Shown here: in pieces, positions 45,571-58,386 of the stretch
How positions within the stretch are numbered: position 1 is the stretch's first letter
Layout of the letters: the number at the start of each line of letters is the position of its first letter
Assembly (NCBI GenBank): GCA_028023455.1
Contig: JAQFVV010006654.1
Coordinates: forward strand, 248,001-312,000
Length of the DNA stretch: 64,000 nucleotides
Direction of reading: 5' to 3'
Source of the DNA: Epiperipatus broadwayi
Taxonomy: Eukaryota; Onychophora; Udeonychophora; Euonychophora; Peripatidae
Program-made: the position numbers and the translations under genes
The notes under the pieces: model-generated
Told to the model about the DNA's origin: nothing
Database searches by the model: none
Seen by the model: only the letters and a program-made list of their open reading frames with translations

Positions 45571-46724
45571 TGATTGTTTTCTCTTAGCATGTTGAAACTG
45601 CTTGAAGGTGTAATTTTTATGTAAACAAACAGAATTATAATGTTACCGGACCATTGTTCCTTTTTTCAACTTTAACGTGGTTTTTATTGATTTACAATAA
45701 AATCATAAATAATGAAATTTATCTAAAAGAAATAAAAAATACATTGAATAAACCTTTTTTTTTTTTTTTTTTTAAATGAAATTTGTAATTTTAACAAGAA
45801 TAAAAACAAATCAAAACAATATCATGGCGATGCAAATCAAATTTTAACATGAAGAAAAAGAAATAATTTCTCCAAAACAAAAACATCGTGGCCACGCAAA
45901 TAAAATTGTTAATTTTAATAAGAATAAAAAAAAATAATTTCCCCCAAAACAACATCATGGCATGCAAATATAATTCGTAATTTTAACAAGAATAAAAAGA
46001 AAGAATTTATTCAAAACAACATCGTGGGCAAAAATAAAACTGGTATTTTCGATTTGTCTCGTGATTTATCTCATGCAAATGTGAATTTTAGCGTGATTTC
46101 ATAAAAATCATGTTTACACCTCCCCTTTGATGATTGTTAGTGTCACCCTTGTCTAGAGAAGTGGGGCAATGTTTCCACAATGTTTATTACCTCTTATTAC
46201 ATCATTGGATTTAGAAAATAATGACTTAGACATGTGAATTTGAAGACTTTTGACAATCTCAATTACAGACACACTCACAAAATATCGTAGTGAAATTTAA
46301 AATGGAATTGTTCATATAAACTGCATAATACAAAGTTTACCATAAGCAGCAATGGCTTCTGCAACAGATAATAAACATCTGACTTCTGATGTAAGTACAT
46401 CTACCATTAAACATTAATAATGGGATTGTTTGTATAAACTATGGCAGAATACATCCTATTTCTGTGCTGTAGCATACAAATAGATACCTCTGATAACACA
46501 AAGTTCACCATAAATGACAGCATCCTTCTGCATCAGAATAAACATCCTATTTCTGTGCTGTAGCATAGAAATAGGTGCCGCAGACAAGTAAACAGACTAT
46601 TTCTATGCTTAACCATTGGAATAGAATGTTATATAGCAATGCGGCCTCTTAAACAGCATATTTCTGTGCATTTGCATAGAAATTACACCCTCAAGCAGTT
46701 TCAACATGCTAAGAGAAAACAACC
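45571..46724. mobile_element. Non-autonomous element with about 45-bp terminal inverted repeats
   Basis: The left end reads TTGTTTTCTCTTAGCATG, continuing TTGAAACTGCTTGA and GGTGTAATTT; the right end is its reverse complement with only a few differences. TATAAAA occurs just outside both ends (45564-45570 and 46725-46731), a possible 7-bp target duplication. No transposase ORF is present. The interior holds a 66-bp tandem repeat and repeats of CTATTTCTGTGCTGTAGCAT. Confidence 0.65.
45780..46035. repeat. About 66-bp tandem repeat inside the TIR element
   Basis: ATCATGGCGATGC, ATCGTGGCCACGC, ATCATGGCATGC and ATCGTGGGCAAA recur at about 45820, 45885, 45953 and 46019. Between them are TTTTAA(C/T)AAGAATAAAAA blocks. 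Confidence 0.75.
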
Positions 46725-46874
46725 TATAAAACTTTAGTTCAAAAAAAATTCCATACATGACAAGAAAATCAAAAAACTCCTCAACACAATAGAATTTAGT
46801 TTCTCTTCAATAAGTGTCTATTGTATTATGACAGCTTTACAACATCACAATTTTACATAGTTTAAAATTTGAAA

Positions 46875-47430
46875 TACAGGCATTCTTGATATACATGGAA
46901 CTTAATTGTAAACATAGGGATTTGAACACAGACTTTCGAGTACCCTTCAACTATCCACACTATCTCATACTACTGATACACATGACCACACATACATGTA
47001 AAAAAATAAACAATCACTAATATACATATTTCATGTTAAAACCAGCACTCATCACTTGGTCTAGATTATCATCTCCCACACAAATATATAATCAGTGCCC
47101 AGTTTATATTAAGATAGCAAATATACATATTTTAATGGAAAGATCTCAATTCAGTCCAACTTCCAACTCTTCAGCCATCCATTCTATTGAAAATCTGATG
47201 ATGGAAAGCCTAAATCCTATGCTGATGCCAATATTATTGCCATGCCCATGTTGATCTCAAGTCACCCTGACCCCTCATGTATAGGATCTTATCTATTTAA
47301 ATACATAGAAGATGGATGGGCAGGATTCAAGCTTAATGTGTAAGATTTGAAATACAGGCATTCTTCATATATCTGGAACTTAATTGTAAATAAAGGGGAT
47401 TTGAGAACAGACTTTCAAGCACCCTTCAAA
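46875..47430 (-). repeat. 476-nt family: one monomer plus the start of a second
   Basis: TTTGAAATACAGGCATTCTT occurs at about 46868 and again at about 47344, a spacing of 476. The interior matches the array at 4890-6298. It is not associated with a TA tract. ORFs here are translated repeat. Confidence 0.85.
47016..47060 (-). ncRNA. Hammerhead ribozyme relic (476-nt family)
   Basis: ACCAA, then GUGAUGA instead of CUGAUGA, then GAAA and UUAGU instead of UUGGU. The invariant C3 is lost and helix I has a mismatch, so the copy should be inactive. Confidence 0.6.
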
Positions 47431-47499
47431 AAGAAAATCATTTGAAAAACCAAAAACATGTTTATTTGTGACATTATTACAATTCTAGATATTTTTATA

Positions 47500-47600
47500 C
47501 AATATTTATTTGATATCAAAAATATAAATTATTAATAACTTATTTTGAATGGAAATATTTTATTTTCAAAAATATGTCATATTAGCAGACAATTCAAATA
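47500..47600 (-). repeat. Inverted fragment related to the pogo/Tigger-like element
   Basis: Reverse complement reads ACATATTTTTGAAAATAAA, then CAAAATAAGTTATTAATAATTTATA and a GATATCAAATAAATAT block. These match 34110-34190 and 50440-50515. Confidence 0.5.
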
Positions 47601-47689
47601 TGGTCTACAGCTGTTTAGAAGCTTAGCTTTTTATGTAAGCAATCTTATTATAATAGCGAGTATAAAAATGTTGTAGTTTTGCAATAAAT

Positions 47690-50600
47690 ATTAAAAAAAA
47701 ATTAAACTTTTAATATGATTTCGTTGATTATTCTAATTTTAATATTTGTCAAATATATTTGTGTGTTGATATGCATTTAAAAGAATAAGGGTGATGTATG
47801 ATTTAAATTAAATAAACTTATATAAGAATTAATTTTTTAACTTGTATTTTTTTATTTTTTGTTAATATTAAATTTAATTTTAGAAATAATTGAATGCAAG
47901 GCATTCAAAAACAAATGTTCAAGGTGTGTGTGTGTGTGGGTATGCAAAGCAGACAATGAATAATTTTAGCATTCTAGAAGATAATCATAGTAATTTCAGA
48001 CATCATTAACTTTGCAGTAAAGTGGGATGTTTACCCCTAACAAAAAAGATATGTGATAAGAAACTTTTGATCTGACTAGATCATCTTTTTTTAATATAGT
48101 TTTAAAAATAGCAATAGTAATAGTTATTAGCCATGATAGTTGGCTAGATAAAGATAGTCCAAAGGGGCTTGTGAAGCCTATGTTCTAATTGCTGACATCA
48201 TTGCTGAGTCTCCATGGCGTAATGTCAAAATAAACAAAAGCCTAAAATGAAATAACTAACAAAAAGGAAATTATCTTTTCTAAACCCATGCATTGAATAA
48301 ATTACATTTTAAAGATATCTGGAGAGAGAATGTTATTGCATGGACCAATTAATATTTCATCAACATTTCCAAGAATTCTTAAATTTTTACATCTATCTGT
48401 AATCATCTTCTAAACAAGTTTTGGGAATAATAGATTTTATCTAAAACTTAAAAAAAAAGTAATGAAGATGAACTTTATTTAATAATTGTCACTTCTTATT
48501 TTATCAAAAAGTATCACTCAGGAAATCCACTAAAAATCAGATTCAAAATGAATTTTGAATTTAGAAAATTAGATAAAAAATAAATAAAGACATTATTTTC
48601 ATTAATAATAATTTTATTTTGAATTGATGCTATGCATTTATTTCTCTTCCATCTCTTCAAAGAAGCCTACTTTTAAAATAGTAAAAATAATATTTATTTA
48701 TTTTTTTCCACTTTATATGTAATACATATTTGCAAATATCCTATATAATAATTTTGATGTGAATGGTTATGCTTATAATTGGTTATTAAAATGTATTATC
48801 ATCATAAACTTTAAATCTTTTAAATATGTTATTCCAAGGTAAAAAAAAAATCATGTTGATATTTAGTGAGTCAGTATGGGTTAATAAAGTATTGGTAAAT
48901 TTAGTTTGTTCCACAAATAATTTCAATAGTGGTTATCATATACTTTGTGTTGTCATACATTGTAATATATATTATTTTTATTTGTGTAAGAGGTGATGAA
49001 TTCCTCATATTACAAACTTGTTTTATCTGTGAGATGAGAATTCCTCTCATGTAGCTATTTCAGTTTTACGTAAGAGTTTGCAAAATTTCTTTTTTTTACA
49101 TGTTAAATAAGAATATACATGAATACATGCAGCAATATATTCTGCTTTTGTCTTTTATTAAATATGGCAATACTTGTGATCCTAAGTTAGCTTGTTCAGA
49201 AGCTCTTTATATTTTATTTTGTATAAGTAGATAAGATCAATGTGTTGTTAGAAAAGAAAAACTTTTACCCATAAATTATCTATAAAACTATATTCCAAAT
49301 TAATTATTTATTTTATTAGTAAATAATTATAATACTCTTTTATATAAGCCTAGTTAATTTTTTTTCAGCTTATAGAAAACAATGCTAAATATCCCATTGG
49401 ATTTTTATATTTGTCTTTAATACTTTGAAAAGCTGTAGCAACTTCATAAAATTTGCTTTTCATGTACATCTGGGTCTTATTTTATGCAGTAGATAGGTTT
49501 CACAGAAAACCCACATTAAAAAATTGCACAAAAATAGACTTACCTTGAAAAATGGGAGAGGTCTGTAATTTTCAGAAATCACATAAAAGCAAAGCAACAA
49601 TGAAAAATTATTTTAAAATTCGCATTTAAAAAATAAAGAAATAAAATATGACTAATGAAAATTTTCAAATATTTGAAAAAAAAAAAAATACAAGACAAAC
49701 TTTTTTTACTTTTTTTTTTATCATCTACAGTATTTAATTTTACATTTTTTCATACATATTTTAATCATTAACACTATTTGACAATATGCATTCATTTGTG
49801 AACTGGTAAGAAATCAGATTTTCACAAGAGGAAGTACAGCAAGCACCACTTTCAGTTGTGTGCTGTGTTAATTGTTTTCTGTTGACAATATAATCAGTGT
49901 TTAAACTTTCAGATGATGATTTTACTAATTGTTTATAAAGCTCACAATATCCAGACATATAACTATTTAGCTCTCTTTGGAATTGAAGAGGTTGTTCATT
50001 GCAGGAAAATATCTCAAATTTCAGCATTTTCTGATGTTGATTTTTACTTATCAGAAAATAATAAATTTGTCTTTTTTGTTTACTACTGAAATACATTTTA
50101 AATGTTCACATTTTGTTTCTATATTTAAAAAAATGAGATCGCAATCAAAACAAAAATATTATACGTTACTATTAGAAATATTATTTTCAGTTTACAAAAT
50201 CAGTAAAATCTTCATTATTTATTTTAAAAATCTAAGATTATTTATTTATGTTATATCTAGCAAAAGACGTTTTAAAAGTTTAAAATGTTTGAATATTTAT
50301 TGTGATATTTTTATACATAAGTATAACTCTATTATTATTATTATTATTTACTCATTAGTATAAGTAGGTTATTTACATAGAAACTGATTCTAAATACAGC
50401 TTCAGGACATATTAACGTTAGCTGCTAATATACGTTATATTTTGGGAAAAAAAGTCTTTCACATCAAAATAAGTTATTAATAATTTAAATTTCTTGATAT
50501 CTAATAAATATAGGGAAATATGAACTTTTCTATTGCATAAAAAAAAACCTGCATAAAAAGATATTAAGAAAAAACATGAATTGCATAACTTCAAAATCAC

Positions 50601-51162
50601 ATTAAAATAATCCGCATAAAACGAGACCCAGGTGTACTTTCTTTATAAGTTTAAGATTTACATAATTTATGGTCACCCATATTAGATGTGCTATGGAATT
50701 TTAATATTTACCCTGAGATATTAAATATGCATTCACAAATATTTTTCTTTTGCCTAGCTACATTAAATTACTATTAGATATTATAACATTGTAAGATAAA
50801 AATGAAAAAGATGATGTTTACATTAAAATAAACTTTAGGATTATTTGTTTATTTATTCTGAATATATTTCAGAATCAATAAAATGCCCCTTTGATTTCAA
50901 TGTATATTTCTTTAAAATATGCACATATGTAATAGAAGAGTCTTAGATATAAATACTTTTACCTTTTACAAGTTTAGTTAGCCAGAAAGATAAGATTTCT
51001 TATTATTCATCTATTATTCTGGTTACAGTTTTTGGCTAGATCAGTTCACAGGAAATATTAATTGAGAAAAGCCAACCTCACTTCTCATTGTCTTTATAAG
51101 TATGGTACCCTTAATACATAGAACATTTGTAGAGCCAGCTTCCAGCATTAGTTACTATAATA
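47690..51162 (+). repeat. 5' LTR of LTR element 3 (5' end missing, interrupted)
   Basis: Co-linear with 53520-55877. Shared blocks include (GT)n at about 47925, TTAAAGATATCTGGAGA...GAATGTTATTGCATGGACC at 48310, AATTATAATACTCTTTTATATAA at 49325 and GCATTAGTTAC at 51146. It ends GTTACTATAATA. Confidence 0.75.
49467..50634. mobile_element. Pogo/Tigger-like non-autonomous DNA transposon
   Basis: Terminal inverted repeats CATCTGGGTCTTATTTTATGC (left) and, read inward from the right end, CACCTGGGTCTCGTTTTATGC. They are flanked by TA on both sides. The corresponding place in the 3' LTR (TTTTCATATATTTTCTTTAT, 55341-55360) is the uninserted site, so one TA was duplicated. TA duplication and a TCGTTTTAT-type end resemble pogo/Tigger elements; that subfamily call is from memory of the end consensus. 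Inside, a minus-strand ORF of 111 codons (49761-50096) is Ser/Cys/Gln-rich and has no DDE motif I can see. Confidence 0.75.
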
Positions 51163-51166
51163 GTTT

Positions 51167-51184
51167 TGGTGACCTGATACAATG
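51167..51184 (+). other. Primer-binding-site-like sequence of LTR element 3
   Basis: TGGTGACCTGATAC starts four bases after the 5' LTR end. It resembles the TTTGGTGACCCCGACGTGAT junction common in metazoan Ty3/Gypsy-like elements, but is decayed. Confidence 0.45.
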
Positions 51185-51574
51185 ATTTGATAAAGATGTC
51201 ATTTTTTTTATTTAAACAACCTCATGTTATTGATGGTATTTTTCTATAATATTTTTTGTGATGAAGATACCTTTTTAATTTATGTGTATCCACTTTAATA
51301 TAAAGATATTATATTTAATGAGGGAAAGTTTACATGGGAAAAATTTCATTTCTTGGAAATGGTTAACTATTAAAAATAGGTAGATTTTTTTTTCTTGCTT
51401 TTCTTAGATCCTTTTCTTTTAATGCAGAAACAGGAGGAGTAGAAAGCTCCAGACTATTACTAAGTATTGATAAATATATTTATATTAAATAAGTGTTCAG
51501 TTAAAATACTTTTTTATGCTTTGTTTTATGACTAGTGTTAAATAACATATATTAGATGGGTTTAGTCTGGTAAT

Positions 51575-52290
51575 TTGGAAATTGTGAAGATGTTTCACAT
51601 CATGTTGAACAAATTTGAAGCTCTCAAAATAAAAATGGATGCAAAATTGGAAAAAGCTAAATCTGACAATCAGATGTTAAGTTTTGAATTGTATGCTAAA
51701 TTGCACAGTAACTTTAATGAGACAATAGCTGGAGCTAAAGCTGACTGCCTAGAATTAAGTACTAAGTTGAATGCTAAAATGGATGTTAATTCAAAATTTT
51801 AAATGCTGATTTGATAACTGAATTAAATGATAAAATTGATATCAAATTCAAGGAGACTAAAATTGAAATCAAAGCATTAGTAATAGAATTAAAACCTAAC
51901 ATAGAAGGATCTTTAACTGAAATTAATAACAGGCTATCTAAGATAGAAAAAAGTAATCAAGTATTCCAGGATAAAGCACAAGTTAGGTTTGATCACATTC
52001 AGCATGAGTTTTCTGAATTGCAGAATGAGTGGAAGCTGAATTTATAGATTATAGAGATCTACAAACTAAAGCTGACACCAGATTAAAGAAAATAGAATGT
52101 TTTCTCCAAGCTCTACATTTAGATATAGCCAGGAAATGAGAACTACATGCTAATAAAAGCAATGATGATGAAATACAAATAGATAGTGTGACAAATAATT
52201 TTAAAATTGATAATAGTAAAAAAGTTGCTTTTGATGTAGAAAAATTTGAATTTGGAGAATGATAATTTGGAAATTGAATGTCCTTTATTT
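51575..52290 (+). pseudogene. Frameshifted coiled-coil ORF of LTR element 3 (possible Gag relic)
   Basis: Two ORFs, 51575-51802 (75 codons) and 51811-52047 (78 codons), continue one pattern. Both are Glu/Lys/Asn/Leu-rich with regular spacing of hydrophobic residues (for example LSTKLNAKMD, then LITELNDKID). The break at about 51801-51805 is a small frameshift. Past 52047 similar residues appear between stops to about 52290. No zinc knuckle, protease or RT motif is seen. The location after the primer site and the coiled-coil character parallel the ORF of LTR element 2. Confidence 0.55.
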
Positions 52291-53004
52291 ATTGAAGTTT
52301 AATAAAGCAAAAGCTCAGCAGGGATGATAATTTTGAAGTTGACAATTCTTTAAGTAAGGAAAAAAACTGTTGTAATTGATAGATTTTATATTAATGAAAA
52401 TGTCATGTTGAGTTCAGGATATGCTAATAAATATGGCTATAGTCAAGAATACTTGTTTCATAGTTGAGAAGGTGATAGGAATTTCATTTGGTATAAAGAA
52501 TCTGCACTTTTAGCAGCAATTAGGTGATGAATGTGTTGGTAGGAAGTTACACCACTTATATGATCTTGTGATTTGTTATATAAATGTTCGGTAAGAATGA
52601 AATTTTGAAGTGGCAACCATTATATTGATGGCCTTCATTTTTTTTTCAAAACTTATCTACTTTTATTTAAGATTGTAGCTAATAGAAGGGGAAATTATAA
52701 TTCTGGAAGGTTAATGCCTATTCCATCATTCTGCATTAGAACAATATAATTTGTTTAATTTAATTTATTGTTCCAAATAAGCTGGTTTCAGTCAAATTTG
52801 CCGGTACATAGGTTTAGTTAAAATGGAGTGGCTATGTTTTATCAATTGGTGCAATGTTATTATAGTCTAATTTATTGCTTTCTTGATTTAAGAAATGTTT
52901 GTATATTTATGATTTTAATTAACAGTAAGAGAGCATTCTAAAATAAAGTTAATATTTATTAATCACAATGCCATAAAATGACGTAATTTATATATTTTTT
53001 CCAT

Positions 53005-53105
53005 ATATCGAGAGGTCAGCGACAGCTGCTTTACAAGCGGTTGTCCCAGGTTGGCGGTTTCGCTTCCGGCTGATGCTATGACACATGAGTAAAAAAATCT
53101 GAACA
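53005..53105 (+). mobile_element. tRNA-derived SINE copy inside LTR element 3
   Basis: GAGGTCAGCGACAGCTGCTTTAC at the head, a box B-like GGTTTCGCTTCC, then the family tail CTGATGCTATGACACATGAG and an A run. Opposite orientation to the other two copies. Confidence 0.65.
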
Positions 53106-53262
53106 AAATAGAGAAATATTGTAATTAAGTTTAATATTTAAAGTTAATTTATATGTTTGTAGTAAAATGTTTTAATCCTATAAATTAATATTCTTTTGTA
53201 TAAATGTTTTTTCCCTGTTATTATTTATTTCACTGAATTAGTAATTTTTTTTCAATTTTAAT

Positions 53263-53274
53263 AACAGGGAGGGA
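53263..53274 (+). other. Polypurine tract of LTR element 3
   Basis: AACAGGGAGGGA lies directly before TGTAGTAGTTAGCC, the start of the 3' LTR. Confidence 0.65.
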
Positions 53275-55877
53275 TGTAGTAGTTAGCCCTCATTGTGAAT
53301 TAATATATATATATATATATGCTATCTTTAAACTTTTTTTTTCATTTTAAACATGTATAGTTGCAGTCAAAAATCTGACTTTAAAATAGGAATCTGTTAT
53401 ATCTATTTGTTTTGCATGTAAAGTTGTTTTTCCATTTTAAATTGTTTATCTTTTTGTGAAAAATATGATTAAGATCTTTTATTCATGTTTAATTTGAAAA
53501 AGTTAATCTAAAAAAAAAAAAGAGATTGAAATATTGTAGGCAATTCTTCTAATTTTAATATTTATCAAAAATATTTGTGTATTGATATGTATTTAAAAGA
53601 ATGAGTGACATGTAATATTTAAATTTAATAAAATTATATAAGAATTAATTATTTAAGTTACATTTCTTTTTTAATTATTTTTTGTTAATATTAATGCAAA
53701 TTTTAAAAATAATTGAATGCAAGACATTTGAAAACAAATGTTCAAGGTGTGTGTGTGTGTGTGTTGATATGCAAAGCTAACAATGGAAAATTTAAGCATC
53801 ACATGCTTTTTGAAAGATAACCACAATAATTTAAGATGTCATTAATTTTGCAATAAGAGGGGTTATTTACCCTTAATAAAAAGACATTAGGTACTTGATA
53901 AAAACTTTTAATCTGACTAGATCATCTCCTTTTAATATAGTTTTAAAAAATAGCAATAAAAGTAAAGTTTTTAGACATGATAGTCTAAAAATAGTCTGTC
54001 AGGGTTTGTGAATCTCTGCTCCAATTGCTACATTACTGCCAAGTCTCTGTGGAATAATGTCAAAATAACAAAGGTAAAATTAAAATAACAAAAAATGAAT
54101 TTGTCTTTCCTAAACCTAAGCATTGAAGAAGTTACATTTTAAAGATATCTGGAGATAGAATGTTATTGCATGGACCAATTAATAGTTTATCAACAATTTA
54201 CATCTATCTGTAATTGTCTTCTAAAAAGTTTTTGGAACAATAGACTTTCATCTAGAAATTAAAAAAAAACTTTAACCGAAATAAAGTTTCATCATCACTT
54301 TTTATTTTGTCAATAAGTATTTCCCAGGAAACCCACTGAAAATCAGATTCAAAATGAACTTTGAATTTAGGACTTTAGATTAAAAATAAAATAAAAGCAT
54401 TGATTTCATTAATAATAATTTTATTATGAATTGTTACTAAGCATTTTTTTCTCTTAGATGTCCCAAAGAAGCATTCTTTTAAAATAATAGAAAAAAGTTT
54501 TTTTTTCACTTTATACATATTTACAAACGTTTCATACAATAATTTTGATGTGAAGAGTTATGCTTATTAAAGGTTATATAATTGATTATTAAAAATTATT
54601 ATCATTATCAACTTTAAATCTTATAAATATGTCATTCCAGGGTAAAAAGAATAAAGTTAATATTTAGTGAGTCAGGAGGTAGACAAGTACTAGAAGTAAA
54701 ATACTAGTAAATTTAATTTGTTTGATGAATAATTTGAGTAGTCTATTGTATACTTGACATTGTCATTGAGGTAATGTATATATCTTTTTTTTTGTATAAA
54801 AGATGGTAGATTCCACTTATTACAAACTTGTTTTATCTGATCGATGCGAATTCTTCTCGAAATTCCTCTTGTGTAGCTATTTCGGTTTTATATAAAAGAT
54901 AATAAAATTCCTCTTTTATATGTTAAATGAGAATATGCATGAATACATGCAACAATATATTTATTTTGCTTTTACCAATTATTAAATGCACCATTACTCA
55001 TGATTCTAAGTTAGCTCGTTCAGAAGCTCGCTATATATTCTTTTGTATAAGTAGAAAAATTTGATGCATTTTTAGAAAAGAAAAAAAACGTTTACCTGCA
55101 AAATACATATAAAACAATATTTCAAATTACTTATTTATTTTATTAGTAAATAATTATAATACTCTTTTATATAACCCTAGTTAAGATTTTTTTTCAACTT
55201 ATAGAAAACCGGACTGAATATCTCTTTGTGTGTGTATATATATAATACTTTAAAAAACGTAGTAATTTCATAAATACGTTTGTTATTAATGATAACATGA
55301 ATTCATTTAAATGTCAATAATATATATATATATTAAAGGGTTTTCATATATTTTCTTTATAAGGTAGATACTTATCATAATTTATGGTCACATATATTAG
55401 ATTCATTATGCCGTTTTGATATTTATTCCGAGATATTAAATAGGCGTACACTAATATTTTCTTTTGTCTATCTATATTAAAAACCTATTTGGTATTATAA
55501 CGTTGTAATATAAAAAGTAAAGGATGATGTTTACATTTAAAAGAAACTTTAGTATTATTTGTTTACTTGTTCTAAATATATTTCGGAATCCATAAAATGC
55601 ACTTTTGATTCCTATGTATATTTCTTTGAAATACGCCTATATGTAATAGAAGAATCTTAGTTTTAAATATGTTTACCTTTTATAAGTTTAGCTATCCAGA
55701 AGTGAGAGATTTATCTATTATTTCTAGTTACAATTTTTGGCTTGATCATATTCTAAGAAATATTAATTAAGAAAAGCCAATCTCACTTTCTATTATTTTT
55801 ATAAGTACTGTACACTTTTGCTCACAAAACACTTGAAATATTTGAAGAGGCAGCTTCTAGCATTAGTTACCGTTACA
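53275..55877 (+). repeat. 3' LTR of LTR element 3
   Basis: Begins TGTAGT after the polypurine tract and ends ACCGTTACA, giving TG...CA termini. It carries the empty site for the transposon found in the other LTR. Confidence 0.7.
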
Positions 55878-55899
55878 GTATATGTGATAAATTGTATCA

Positions 55900-56135
55900 T
55901 ATATGTGTAGATAAAAGATGATAATAGATGGACAATTGAAATTTTAAACTGGATTCCAAGAGATTGTAAAAGACCCAGAAAGAGACCACATGTGAGATGG
56001 ATGGATGAAATAAGAAAGTGTGCAGGGGTGATGTGGAGAAGAGAAGCTAAAGATCGGAGAAGATGGATTAAACTTGGAGAGACCTTCATCCTGAAGTGGA
56101 TTGATAATGGTTTATGATGATGATGATGATTATGT
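55900..56135 (+). pseudogene. RTE-type LINE 3' end with GAT-repeat tail
   Basis: Plus-strand translation reads DNRWTIEILNWIPRDCKRP, RKRPHVRWMDEIRK, AGVMWRREAKDRRRWIKLGE, then FILKWIDNGL and a stop. This matches the RTE C-terminus pattern (RW..e.l.W.PR..KR..GRP..RW.D-I-k--G--W-R-A-DR--W). The stop is followed by (GAT)n at about 56117-56130, a typical RTE-type tail. Everything upstream is missing, as in a 5'-truncated LINE copy. It starts some 20 bases after the 3' LTR of element 3. Confidence 0.8.
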
Positions 56136-57600
56136 GTGCATAGATATATAGAATCATTAAATACTGTTGTGCTATTACTAGCTGAAATTTATTACATATG
56201 AAGTAATACCACATTTAGCTTATTATCGTAGTTAACTAATGAGGAATCAACGATGTAAAAACAACATACAATATAATGACTTAAAATCATTTTAAACAGC
56301 CTTTTTAAAGCTTAATTGTAACTATCACCGCTCAAAGGCAATAAATTTTTTGTATATGCATATATGAATTAAAATAATCATTTTTATATATTCTAATATG
56401 TGAAAAAGTTTAACAAAAAACACCCATTTGAGACATTATGCATACAATCAATATTGTTGTCTTCTTATACTATCACATAAAGTTTATAACTTTATTTAAT
56501 ACCTAGCCATAGTCCATAATCATACAATAATATATAAGATTTTCTAAGTTGCCATTTATAAAACTAAAATTCAGTGCGATTCAAATTTATGAAAGAGGAG
56601 TGTGATATATATATATATATGGAATCGCAATTTTTTAATTTTATTACACATTTATTTTGACCATCTTGATATAATAAAAATGGTGAACTAAATTCATCAA
56701 ACTAATTTTAGATTAACAATCTGAAATAATTCTGAAGATAAATTTTGTTAAAATCTTGGATGTAAATCACGAAATCTTAATATTGTAAAAAATATATGTA
56801 CAGTATATAGTTTTATTGAAAAAATATATATAATTTTAATTTTAATAATTAATAATAATTATAAATAATTACATAAAATACAATAGGAATAAAAAAATTA
56901 TAAGCATTTTTTTTCTATATAATTATATTTTTCCAATTTCTTAATTTTTTTGTTTTAAATAAGATATAGCCGACATCAAACATAAACATAATGATCGAAA
57001 TTTTTGTAATAAAAATAATTATTTTTGTTATAACTTTTTCTTTTAAGATGAATATTCATTTTTTTAAAAATCTTGTTAGTTAATAATGCAAAAGATGTTT
57101 GTTATATACGGTAATAATAATATATCGCTCTGACTATAATATATGTACAGACACATAGTCCACAATTGAGATTTATCTTTTGTCAAAGTCTTGCATAAAA
57201 GTATGTAAATGGTAACTAAATAATATTTTCGGTAAAATTTCGCTTTAACGTATTATAAGGATTTCCGATTTTAAATAGTGAATCAGATTTTGGTGCTCAA
57301 AAAGTATATTTAGAAAAATAATTTTAACAAATTGGAGTCCAGAGATATCTGAACAACAGAAAAAATCTACCATCACGCTATTGATTTTTTTTTAAAAAAA
57401 ACTTATCTCACATTTTCTTTATGATAATAGTATTTAAGTATATAAGGTTTGAAAAAAGTATGCCTTATAGTTAGATTGTAAAAGTTGAAAAAAAAATTTT
57501 TTTTCAAAAGTTTAATAGGCATTTTAAATTTAATTTTATGTAGTATTCTACAAATAACTCATTTACAATGTATTATTTCTAACGAGACTGACACAAAAAA
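56136..57600. other. AT-rich stretch, nothing recognised
   Basis: No gene. A short TA tract lies near 56606-56621. Confidence 0.45.
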
Positions 57601-57602
57601 AG

Positions 57603-57852
<250 letters not shown>

Positions 57853-58000
57853 ACAAGCAGCCATACATGCAAACATAAAGACAGTTATATAGACAGATAA
57901 ATAATTAGATGCATAAATACATAATAAATAAGTAAACAGATAGATAAATAGATGAATAAATAGATAGTTAGATCGATATATTGATAGATAGATATGCAGT

Positions 58001-58344
58001 GATGTTGTCACAGACAAGAAAATTTGATGATTGTTTGACAAGAGGATAGCATTAATATAAGTTTACTATACTTTTAAAACTACTACAATGTTGTTGATCA
58101 AATGATCAATTTTTACATTCATATAATTATTTTCTAAAAGATGTTTGGAAGAGATACAGTGATAAACACTTCATCATCATTAGTTCTTTGTTAGGTCTTT
58201 CACTTTTTTTTAACAAATTATTATAACTCTAATCATACTATCACAAAATATCATCGCTGGTTAACTGAACTAACAAATCGTATATCAATAATTGATTAAA
58301 AACAGATATTCCTAATTTGATTAAGAATGAAAAAATTATATTAT

Positions 58345-58386
<42 letters not shown>

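Larger units (their letters stand above)
47690..55877 (+). mobile_element. LTR retrotransposon 3, broken, with nested insertion
   Basis: Two direct copies of a long sequence (47690-51162 and about 53520-55877) flank an internal region holding a primer-site-like sequence, a frameshifted coiled-coil ORF and a polypurine tract. This identifies them as LTRs. The 5' LTR has lost its first 250 or so bases and contains a 1.17-kb DNA transposon; the 3' LTR (53275-55877) is about 2.6 kb. No pol region is present. LTR divergence is clearly greater than in elements 1 and 2, so it is older. Confidence 0.7.
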
